NCBI RefSeq assembly: GCF_000382245.1
Contig: NZ_KB907871.1
Location: forward strand, 1 to 64,000
Length of the DNA stretch: 64,000 nucleotides
Source: Kushneria aurantia DSM 21353
GTDB taxonomy: Bacteria; Pseudomonadota; Gammaproteobacteria; Pseudomonadales; Halomonadaceae
Direction: 5' to 3'
Positions 58,159 to 64,000 of this stretch are shown piece after piece. Position 1 is the stretch's first letter. The number at the start of each line of letters is the position of its first letter. The notes under the pieces are model-generated. The model saw only the letters and a list, made by a program, of their open reading frames with translations, ran no database searches and was not told the DNA's origin. The position numbers and the translations under genes were made by a program.

Positions 58159-58264
58159 GTTGTGCCACTCCTTGCCCGTCGCCGGGCCTTGTCACGGTTC
58201 GTCGAAGCCGCCCGCCAGGCGCGACCTCTTTCTATGTAAGGCCTACTCTACGCCCGCCTTTACC

Positions 58265-58310
58265 ATGAAAGCAATTCATGATATTCATACTTCTCATTCC
58301 ATTTTGGAAT
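58265..58310. promoter_or_regulatory. Two inverted repeats in the leuC-lysR control region
   Basis: ATGAA-N5-TTCAT (58265-58279) fits the T-N11-A form of LysR-type operators. ATTCCA-TTT-TGGAAT (58296-58310) is a perfect 15-bp palindrome. Both lie between the divergent leuC and lysR genes, the second only 17 bases before the lysR start, which suits autorepression. Binding is inferred from position and symmetry. Confidence 0.6.
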
Positions 58311-58327
58311 AGCCAAAGGCACAGCCC

Positions 58328-59227
58328 ATGGATACCGACAGCCTTCGTGCCTTTGTCGCGGTAGCCGACAGCGGCTCCTTCTCACAGGCGGCAGAGCGGC
58401 TTTTTCTCACCCAGTCGGCGATCAGCAAGCGCATCGCCGCGCTTGAAAGCCGCATCGATGCCCCTCTTTTCGACCGCATCGGCCGGCGCATCACGCTCAC
58501 CGAAGCGGGCCACACCCTGATGCCGCGGGCGCGGCAGATTCTCGCCATGTTCGAAGACACCCAGCGGGCGCTGACCAATCTGAGCGGCCGGGTACACGGC
58601 CGGCTTTCACTGGCTACCAGCCACCACATCGGCCTGCACCGGCTGCCGCCGGTACTGGCGCGCTACCGCAAGCGCTGGCCGGAGGTCAGTCTCGACATGC
58701 AGTTTCTCGACTCCGAGCAGGCCTATCAAGGCGTGCAGAGCGGCGCGCTGGAGCTGGCACTGGCCACCATGGCGCCGCAGACGCCGGTGCACATCACCGC
58801 CGCACCGCTGTGGGTCGACCGGCTGCACTTCGTCTGCGCCGCGGACCACCCGCTGGCCCACGGCACCCGGCTGTCACTGGCGGCGCTGGCCGAGTTCGAT
58901 GCGGTACTGCCCGGCGAGCAGACCTTCACCCGCGCCATGGTCACCGACGCCTTCGAACGCTCGGGCCTGACGGTCGGGGTGTCGATGTCGACCAACTATC
59001 TGGAGACCATCCGCATGCTGGTCAGCACCGGGCTGGGCTGGAGCGTACTGCCGGAGACCCTGCTGGATGACAGCATTCACTGCCTTGATGTGGCGCACCC
59101 GCCCATCGAGCGGCCGCTGGGCTATCTGTTTCACGACCACCGCACCCTCTCCAACGCCGCCCGCGCCATGCTGGAAGTGCTGGAGGCGAGCCGCGAAACC
59201 GACGGCAACGACATCGCCACCCGGTGA
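58328..59227 (+). CDS. LysR-family regulator divergent from leuC
   Basis: The 299-residue protein has the N-terminal winged helix (MDTDSLRAFVAVADSGSFSQ, then LFLTQSAISKRIAALE, about 26-41) and a C-terminal effector-binding domain (from about residue 92, GRLSLATSHHIGLHRLPPVL). LysR regulators are commonly placed divergent to the operon they control, so it is a likely regulator of leuCD-leuB, perhaps sensing a leucine-pathway intermediate. No direct evidence for the ligand is present. Confidence 0.88.
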   Translation: MDTDSLRAFVAVADSGSFSQAAERLFLTQSAISKRIAALESRIDAPLFDRIGRRITLTEAGHTLMPRARQILAMFEDTQRALTNLSGRVHGRLSLATSHHIGLHRLPPVLARYRKRWPEVSLDMQFLDSEQAYQGVQSGALELALATMAPQTPVHITAAPLWVDRLHFVCAADHPLAHGTRLSLAALAEFDAVLPGEQTFTRAMVTDAFERSGLTVGVSMSTNYLETIRMLVSTGLGWSVLPETLLDDSIHCLDVAHPPIERPLGYLFHDHRTLSNAARAMLEVLEASRETDGNDIATR

Positions 59228-59360
59228 CGCGCGCAATATTGCAAATCATCGAAGCAAATGCTCCTATCGAAAGCGGGCAGTCTCTTCCCTGCTGAGCCGC
59301 CCGCCTCGCATCGCCACCATCAATACCCAACAACAACCACAAAACATCTCAAGGAACGCC

Positions 59361-60353
59361 ATGAACGCTACATTCAGTGACGCGCCCCGCGGGCACGCCG
59401 CCACCCTCGCTTTTTGCCGCCGCGCAGCCGGTCCCGGCCTGTTCACGCTGGCGCTCCTGGCCCTGCTCCCTGCCGACGGTGCCAGGGCCGCCGAGCCGGG
59501 AACCGCCGGCGACTCTGCCCAGGGCGAGACCGCCAGCCCCGAGATCACCAATGAAGAGCCGCAGAGCGCCTACCTCTCCGACTGGTACAACCAGAACGTT
59601 ACCGTCATCGGCAGCAAGAACATCCGCTTCGGCCCGCAGCAGATCGACGATATCTACCTCGAGTACGAATTCTTCGGCCGCAAGGGGCCGCTGGATCTCT
59701 ATGGCTATATCGACGTTCCCAAGGTATTTGGCATCGGCAACGCCGCCGACAGCGGCGCCTTCGATGATGGCTCGCCGCTGTTCGCCGAGATCAAGCCGCG
59801 ACTGTCGCTCAATGAGCTGAGCGGTCGCGACCTGAGTCTGGGGCCGATCGAGGAGTGGTATATCGCCTTCAACTGGATCTTCGACTGGGGTCACAACAGC
59901 GATAACCGCCAGAACACCCTCTACGCCGGCCTGGGGACCGATATCGACAGCGGCACGCCGGTGGATGTGTCGTTCAACTTCTACGGCCGCCGCCAGTGGG
60001 AGAACTACGGCGCCAGCAACGAGTTCGAATGGGACGGCTACCGCGCCCAGCTGGAGTACAGCCTGCCGCTGGCCAGTTTCGACAACGGCGCCAGCCTGTT
60101 TTACGCCGGCTTCACCAACTACGACTTCGGCTCCAGCCTGGGCGACGACAACGCTTTTCGTACCAACGAGGCAGTGGTCGCCACCAACGCCTTTGTCTAC
60201 TCCTTCACGCACCTGCGTTTTCTCGCCGTGGCGCGCTACTTCCACAACGGCGGTCAGTGGAACGACGGCAGCCTGCTCAACTTCGGCGCCGGCGACTTCA
60301 CCGTGCGCAGCACGGGCTGGGGCTACTACTTCGGTGTCGGCTGGCAGTTCTAG
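59361..60353 (+). CDS. Tsx-like nucleoside-specific outer-membrane channel
   Basis: The 330-residue protein has a signal peptide (LFTLALLALLPADGARA), a short linker and a beta-barrel domain (from about residue 73, QNVTVIGSKNIRFGPQQIDD) that ends in the outer-membrane insertion signature GVGWQF with C-terminal Phe. DLYGYIDVPKVFG matches the Tsx/OmpK family. Such channels pass nucleosides and deoxynucleosides. An inner-membrane partner, nupC, is at 29349-30566. The start follows AAGGA. A 29-bp repeat begins immediately at its stop codon. Confidence 0.85.
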   Translation: MNATFSDAPRGHAATLAFCRRAAGPGLFTLALLALLPADGARAAEPGTAGDSAQGETASPEITNEEPQSAYLSDWYNQNVTVIGSKNIRFGPQQIDDIYLEYEFFGRKGPLDLYGYIDVPKVFGIGNAADSGAFDDGSPLFAEIKPRLSLNELSGRDLSLGPIEEWYIAFNWIFDWGHNSDNRQNTLYAGLGTDIDSGTPVDVSFNFYGRRQWENYGASNEFEWDGYRAQLEYSLPLASFDNGASLFYAGFTNYDFGSSLGDDNAFRTNEAVVATNAFVYSFTHLRFLAVARYFHNGGQWNDGSLLNFGAGDFTVRSTGWGYYFGVGWQF

Positions 60354-60381
60354 CAGGCTGCAGGCCCTTGCCGGCAGGCCG
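60353..60381. repeat. 29-bp direct repeat, copy A (at the tsx stop codon)
   Basis: The 29 bases starting gcaggctgcaggcccttgcc are repeated perfectly and in the same direction at 61512-61540. Copy A starts at the last base of the tsx stop codon. The two copies bracket the ccdAB genes and MITE copy 2. Confidence 0.9.
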
Positions 60382-60692
60382 GTACGACGCTTTCAGGCGT
60401 CGTCCGGCCACCTGCGGATTTCCACAACTCCCTCCCGAAGCCGCTGCTGCGTACCTGCAAGTGTCGCCCGGGTTGTCTCAGCCCGAAGCAAGTGCACCAG
60501 TACGCCAGGATTTGCCGTCTCCCCCGGCCTCGCCGTCGCCTTCAGAGTGTCACCCGTGATCGACCAACAGACAGGCCGCCGCCTGGCAACATTCCGCTCT
60601 GGACGTTCTCTTCTTCGTCATCATCTGCACCGGACTGTCTTCGTGAGTGTTCACACCCTCCAGTCAGCGACAGGATCTGCCATTGCGCAATC
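60382..60692. other. Gene-free region between tsx and ccdA
   Basis: No gene is supported here. A 7-bp hairpin, ACGACGC/GCGTCGT (60384-60403), just after repeat copy A may help end tsx transcription, but no T-run follows. The remainder looks non-coding on both strands. Confidence 0.45.
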
Positions 60693-60721
60693 TTGATGCG
60701 CAAAAAATAGGCGCATAAACT
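60693..60721 (+). promoter_or_regulatory. Promoter and possible operator of ccdAB
   Basis: TTGATG (60693-60698) and TAAACT (60716-60721) are spaced by 17 bases. The palindrome TGCGCA occurs at 60684-60689 and again at 60697-60702, overlapping the -35 box, and GCGCA recurs at 60711-60715. Such repeats fit autorepression by the CcdA/CcdB complex, which is known for the F-plasmid system; here it is inferred. Confidence 0.6.
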
Positions 60722-60763
60722 GAATGCCGTGTTCCCCGAGGGGGCTCAACGGAGGGCTCAACC

Positions 60764-61009
60764 ATGCAAAATGCTGAAGCTTCGAAAGCTACCCGAAAGC
60801 CAACGAACCTGTCGCTGGATAGTGCACTTCTAAAAGAGGCAGAATGCCTGGGTATCAATGTCTCACGTTCCGCAGAGGCGGGGATCGCTGAGGCTGTGAA
60901 ACTGCATAAGCAGGAAAAGTGGCTGAAAGAAAATGCCAGATCCCTGGCGAGCTCGAACGCATACGCTGATGCTAACGGTCTGCCTCTCGCACGATACCGT
61001 CAGTTCTGA
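60764..61009 (+). CDS. ccdA: CcdA-family antitoxin
   Basis: The 81-residue protein matches CcdA: an N-terminal ribbon-helix-helix DNA-binding half (KPTNLSLDSALLKEAECLGI, then NVSRSAEAGIAEAV) and a C-terminal tail that neutralises CcdB (WLKENARSLASSNAYADANG). CcdA should bind its own promoter and be degraded by a protease when supply stops. GGAGGG lies 7 bases before the ATG. Its TGA shares one base with the ccdB start (TGATG), so the pair is coupled. Confidence 0.92.
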   Translation: MQNAEASKATRKPTNLSLDSALLKEAECLGINVSRSAEAGIAEAVKLHKQEKWLKENARSLASSNAYADANGLPLARYRQF

Positions 61010-61308
61010 TGGCCCGCTTCGACCTCCTGGAAAATGAGGGCGGGAGCGGCTATCTGCTGGATGTTCAGGCAGACATTCTCAGCGGCCTGAACACCCGGGT
61101 TGTCGTGCCACTGCTGCCCAAATCCTCCGCGCCGTCCCCTGCCCAGCGACTAAATCCTGTATTCAGTATTGAGGGACAAGAGCTGGTAATGGCCACTCAG
61201 TTCATGGCTGCTGTACCCGAAGGTGAATTACGCTCTTGCGTTGGTAACCTTGCTGATCAGCAGGATGACATCTCTGGAGCGTTGGAGATGCTTTTTTTGG
61301 GTTTTTGA
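61009..61308 (+). CDS. ccdB: CcdB-family toxin (gyrase poison)
   Basis: CcdB traps DNA gyrase on broken DNA. The 99-residue protein follows the family: MARFDLLENEG at the start, YLLDVQADILSGLNTRVVVP (about 18-37), VFSIEGQELVMATQFMAAVP and a C-terminal helix. In F-plasmid CcdB the last three residues Trp-Gly-Ile are needed for killing. Here the end reads Leu-Gly-Phe, so toxicity cannot be assumed, though chromosomal homologues vary. The frame is intact and it is coupled to ccdA. Confidence 0.9.
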   Translation: MARFDLLENEGGSGYLLDVQADILSGLNTRVVVPLLPKSSAPSPAQRLNPVFSIEGQELVMATQFMAAVPEGELRSCVGNLADQQDDISGALEMLFLGF

Positions 61309-61349
61309 GGCAAAACCTGGTTTGCAATGGCGTACCCGAAGTTGCCTAA

Positions 61350-61508
61350 GGAACCACTGCATAAATGCCTGCACGAGCGAATCGCTTCGTTGCGTGGTAC
61401 TGATGCGCCAGCCCGGTCGAAAACTCGCCTAACCCTATGTTATGTCTAGTTTTCTGCGTTCCATGCGCCTCGCGCTTCATCTCGCTCGTCGATTTATTCA
61501 GCGCTTCC
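61350..61508. mobile_element. MITE copy 2 (inverted relative to copy 1)
   Basis: This 159-bp element starts GGAACCACTGCATAAATG and ends ATTTATTCAGCGCTTCC. It is nearly identical to copy 1 (39767-39909) in reverse orientation, apart from 16 extra bases (gatgcgccagcccggt, 61404-61419) and a few substitutions. Flanks are CTAA on the left and CTGG on the right, so no clear target duplication remains. It lies 41 bases after ccdB, and its right end is 3 bases from the 29-bp repeat copy B. Confidence 0.85.
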
Positions 61509-61511
61509 CTG

Positions 61512-61540
61512 GCAGGCTGCAGGCCCTTGCCGGCAGGCCG
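61512..61540. repeat. 29-bp direct repeat, copy B
   Basis: This is a perfect second copy of the 29-base sequence at 60353-60381, same orientation, 1159 bases apart. With copy A it frames ccdAB and MITE copy 2, as expected if this segment entered with a target duplication or through recombination between short repeats. Confidence 0.9.
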
Positions 61541-61569
61541 CCTCCTGGATACGTATGCAAGCCACGTTG

Positions 61570-61833
61570 TCAGGCCTTGTTGCGGGCGATGACGTCTGCG
61601 GCCGTCAGCGGCCGATAGCTGTCGTCCGGCGCATTGAATGCATGGACCAGTTCGGTTCTCAGTCGCTCGAAGCGCTCCTGCTCGACACGCTCCTTGTCGC
61701 GCCGGATCAAGTCGCAGATGTACTCGCTGACGTTCTCGTACGAACCACTCTCACCGACATTGGCGGCGACGAAGTCGTTGAGCGCGCCATTGAGACGGAC
61801 GGTCATGGTGGTCGGCGGCGTGGTGCGAGACAT
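61570..61833 (-). CDS. Ribbon-helix-helix antitoxin-like protein (ParD/CC2985 type)
   Basis: The 87-residue protein has a ribbon-helix-helix N-terminus (MTVRLNGALNDFVAANVGES, then YENVSEYICDLIRRDKERVE) and a C-terminal tail that would wrap a toxin (HAFNAPDDSYRPLTAADVIA), as in ParD-like antitoxins. The start at 61833 follows GGAGGAGCT. A ParE-like toxin gene would be expected immediately downstream on the minus strand. Instead repeat copy B and the MITE are there, so it appears to be an orphan. Confidence 0.8.
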   Translation of the reverse strand: MSRTTPPTTMTVRLNGALNDFVAANVGESGSYENVSEYICDLIRRDKERVEQERFERLRTELVHAFNAPDDSYRPLTAADVIARNKA

Positions 61834-62200
61834 GGCAGCTCCTCCAAAGCAAAGCGGGTGAATGTATTCAATATATTCAAAAAAACAATACAGGATCAAT
61901 CTGTTTGCATTTCCGAGGGGCGATGTCGCCGCCAAATTGGCAGTTACCAGGCCAGGAGCCGATATCCCTCACTGGTCATAACCTTGCCCCACTGCTGCAT
62001 CGTCTTCTTCAGTGTGCCGATGGCACGAGCGCGCCACCGTGGTACTACCAGGCATCCCTCCAGGTGGGTCATACGCTGGAGCAGGCGGTCACTACATACC
62101 GCCCAAAGCGCCGTAGCGATTTGGGCGGTCAACTGCAGCGCCCGGCCAGGTTTTCGTACACCATATACTGCGCTTTCGACGGTGCATCGCCCGGCCGCTG
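61834..62200. other. Region between the antitoxin-like gene and cysE; unclear open frame
   Basis: The first ~80 bases are AT-rich (aatatattcaaaaaaacaata) and suit the promoter and operator of the antitoxin gene. On the minus strand 61944-62209 stays open for 88 codons and looks protein-like (HLEGCLVVPRWRARAIG, KKTMQQWGKVMTSEGYRLL), but it lacks an ATG start with a ribosome site and I do not recognise it. It may be a gene remnant. Confidence 0.4.
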
Positions 62201-63052
62201 TCAGCCGTCCTGATTATGCCGAGCCGGCGTTTGTTCGGCACTGGAACAGCCGTGCTCCATGGTCACCGAAGGGCTGGGGCAGCGCGGCCGACCGGTTTCG
62301 CGAGCGGGTACGCCGACTGCGGTGGTATGGGCAGCGACCGGTTGCAGCACCACGCTGCCGGCGCCCACCTGGGCGCCGAAGCCGATCTCGATATTGCCCA
62401 GCACCGTGGCGCCAGCACCGATCAGCACGCCGCTGCGCACCTTCGGATGGCGCTCGCCGCGCTCCTTGCCGGTGCCGCCAAGCGTCACGCCCTGCATAAT
62501 AGAGACGTTGTGACCGACCTCGGCGGTCTCTCCCACCACAATGCCGGTGGCGTGGTCGAACATGACGCCGTGCCCTACCGAGCAGGCCGGGTGAATATCC
62601 ACACCGAACAGCCTGCTGGCACGATAGTTGAGGTGATGCGCCAGTTCACGGCGCTGCTGCTGCCAGAGTACATGTGCCAGGCGGTGGGTCTGCAGCGCCT
62701 GAAACCCCTTGTGCCACAGCACAACGGAAACATGGTCATTGATCGCGGGATCACGCTCGCAGACCGCCTCCAGATCGAGCGCGGCATACTCGGCCAGTTC
62801 GGCATGCTGCGGATAAAGCGCCGCAAAACAGGCCTTCAACGCCTCGACGGGCAGTTCATCCTCGGCCAGCACGCTCGCCAGCGTCGCGGTCAATACGCCT
62901 TCGAAATCGGCGGGCTCGAAGAGCCGGCGCTGCAACAGCGCACTCAAAAGCGGTTCCCGCTGGACGACGTCACGCGCTTCGCACTGCAGGCAGGAAAGCA
63001 GACGTTGCTGACGTACGCTCTGGTTCGCGGCATCGACTGTTGCAAACGACAT
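62201..63052 (-). CDS. cysE: Serine O-acetyltransferase
   Basis: CysE makes O-acetylserine, the carbon skeleton of cysteine, and is usually feedback-inhibited by cysteine. The 283-residue protein has the N-terminal helical SATase domain (about 20-130, including DPAINDHVSVVLWHKGFQAL) and the left-handed beta-helix of hexapeptide repeats with HPACSVGHGVMFDHATGIVV, GETAEVGHNVSIMQGVTLGG and the catalytic HPKVRSGVLIGAGATVLGNI. The C-terminal tail of about 45 residues is extended. The start at 63052 (MSFATVDAAN) follows GGAGAG. Two earlier in-frame ATGs are less likely. Confidence 0.93.
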   Translation of the reverse strand: MSFATVDAANQSVRQQRLLSCLQCEARDVVQREPLLSALLQRRLFEPADFEGVLTATLASVLAEDELPVEALKACFAALYPQHAELAEYAALDLEAVCERDPAINDHVSVVLWHKGFQALQTHRLAHVLWQQQRRELAHHLNYRASRLFGVDIHPACSVGHGVMFDHATGIVVGETAEVGHNVSIMQGVTLGGTGKERGERHPKVRSGVLIGAGATVLGNIEIGFGAQVGAGSVVLQPVAAHTTAVGVPARETGRPRCPSPSVTMEHGCSSAEQTPARHNQDG

Positions 63053-63239
63053 GAGCGGGCTCTCCATGCTGCCCGGACGGGTTGTCAGTATAAACATCGC
63101 AGGCAATGATCACAGCCGCCCGGGTTGCCGATAGCGTTTCATGGGCCGCACGTATCGCCGGCAAATCGGCGCTACAGCCGCTACGCTGTGAGTTCGTTCA
63201 AGGCGCCATATCACACACCCAGGCTCGAACCCATTACCC

Positions 63240-64000
63240 ATGCCCCACGCATCAGAGTCATCCTCCCAGCAAAGCGACAGCCAGGAAAAACAGCCAACGA
63301 CCCTCAGCGTGGGCCTGATACCGGCACCGGAACTGCCCGAGGCGCTGGTCGCCAGTATTGTCGACGAGTTGAGCGATCTGTTCGAAAGCCACGTTGATAA
63401 TCGCTATCAATGGCAGGTGCAGAGCGAAACCGACCCGCTGATCGGCGCCGAGGAGTCCACCGACGAGATGCTGTATCAGGCGCGCCGGATGCGGCGTGAC
63501 CGGGAGTGGGACTACGTTATCTGTGTGACTGATCTGCCCATCTACCGCAACAATCGGCTGGTGATCGCCGAGGCCAGCGAGGCCTACCGGGTAGCACTGA
63601 TCTCGCAGCCGGCGCTGGGCGCCTCACCCATGCGCAAGCGGCTGCGCGAGGCGGTCATTCACCTGCTCAACGAGATGCATCACGGCAGTTCCGAGCAGGC
63701 GCGCGAGCGCCAGCAGAGCCACAACAGGCATCAGCTCGGCGCACGCCGACGCCACGGCCTGCGCAACAATAACGCTCGGCATCTGCTGGGGCAGCGACTT
63801 TCGGAGCTGATCGCGCCGATACAGCGCATCAGCCCACAGAAGACCGATGACCAGGTCAGCGTGCGCTTTACCGCCCGCTGGCATTTCACCGGGCGCTGCA
63901 AACTGCTGGCCGGCATGGTGCGTGCCAATCGCCCCTGGAGTATCTTTCCGACCTTTCGCAAGGTGATCGCGGTGGCCTTCGCCACCGGGGCCTACGCGCT
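63240..64000 (+). CDS. Hypothetical protein, truncated by the window end
   Basis: An open frame starts at 63240 (MPHASESSSQQSDSQEKQPT) and runs for 253 codons to the window edge without a stop. The N-terminal 20 residues are polar. They are followed by LSVGLIPAPELPEALVASIV and a mixed alpha/beta region with DYVICVTDLPIYRNNRLVIA and VALISQPALGA, then a basic stretch. Only the last residues (VIAVAFATGAYAL) look like the start of a membrane segment. It is probably a membrane protein with a large cytosolic N-terminal domain. The family is not recognised. Confidence 0.7.
   Translation, partial: MPHASESSSQQSDSQEKQPTTLSVGLIPAPELPEALVASIVDELSDLFESHVDNRYQWQVQSETDPLIGAEESTDEMLYQARRMRRDREWDYVICVTDLPIYRNNRLVIAEASEAYRVALISQPALGASPMRKRLREAVIHLLNEMHHGSSEQARERQQSHNRHQLGARRRHGLRNNNARHLLGQRLSELIAPIQRISPQKTDDQVSVRFTARWHFTGRCKLLAGMVRANRPWSIFPTFRKVIAVAFATGAYA

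Noticed and set aside
54603-58239. Two long plus-strand open frames (54603-56201 and 56086-58239)
   Set aside because: Both are antisense to leuB, the methyltransferase gene, leuD and leuC, which show complete conserved motifs.

Overview
The window reads as the chromosome of a GC-rich, halophilic or halotolerant gammaproteobacterium, most likely of the family Halomonadaceae. This is an inference. It rests on Pseudomonas-type synteny (leuCDB-asd-fimV-truA-trpF-accD-folC-dedD-cvpA-purF-metZ), gammaproteobacterial pairs (dusB-fis, accB-accC) and transport genes suited to salt (KtrAB-type K+ uptake, a Na+/H+ antiporter). No plasmid or phage backbone and no CRISPR array is visible.

Region 1 (1-6.5 kb) is accessory. 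It holds the end of an IS1182-like transposase, a vgrG/DUF4123/DUF3304 type VI secretion module, and a PP2C-kinase fusion. The vgrG is dead: it has an in-frame amber codon and a 13-bp tandem duplication that shifts frame. The PP2C-kinase protein has lost catalytic residues in both domains. Region 2 (6.5-18 kb) is core: ppa, accBC-prmA, dusB-fis, purH, gabD, folE, srkA and comF. Region 3 (18.1-21.1 kb) is an integration scar at a tRNA-Leu gene: a YafO-like toxin, an exported protein, a tyrosine-integrase fragment, and then four small unknown genes.

Region 4 (21.1-42.7 kb) holds serS, a cut-down CysG, a YdiJ-type FAD/Fe-S oxidase, a CPA1 antiporter, a nucleoside symporter, cobO facing a periplasmic binding protein, a coupled SIMPL-ktrA-ktrB operon, argP, cfa, an aromatic aminotransferase, a MITE with a TTTA target duplication, a pair of J-domain-like genes and a MATE pump. 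Region 5 (42.8-59.2 kb) is the biosynthetic block metZ to leuC, all on the minus strand, ending at a divergent LysR gene. Together these genes serve Met, purine, folate, fatty acid, Trp, Lys/Thr/Met and Leu synthesis plus tRNA modification and polar organisation.

Region 6 (59.3-64 kb) is accessory again. A Tsx-like channel is followed by a ccdAB toxin-antitoxin pair and a second MITE. Both are bracketed by a perfect 29-bp direct repeat that starts at the tsx stop codon. An orphan ribbon-helix-helix antitoxin, cysE and the start of an unknown gene running off the window follow. The observations most worth following are the two-lesion vgrG, the double pseudoenzyme, the repeat-bracketed ccdAB/MITE cassette and the paired J-domain genes.
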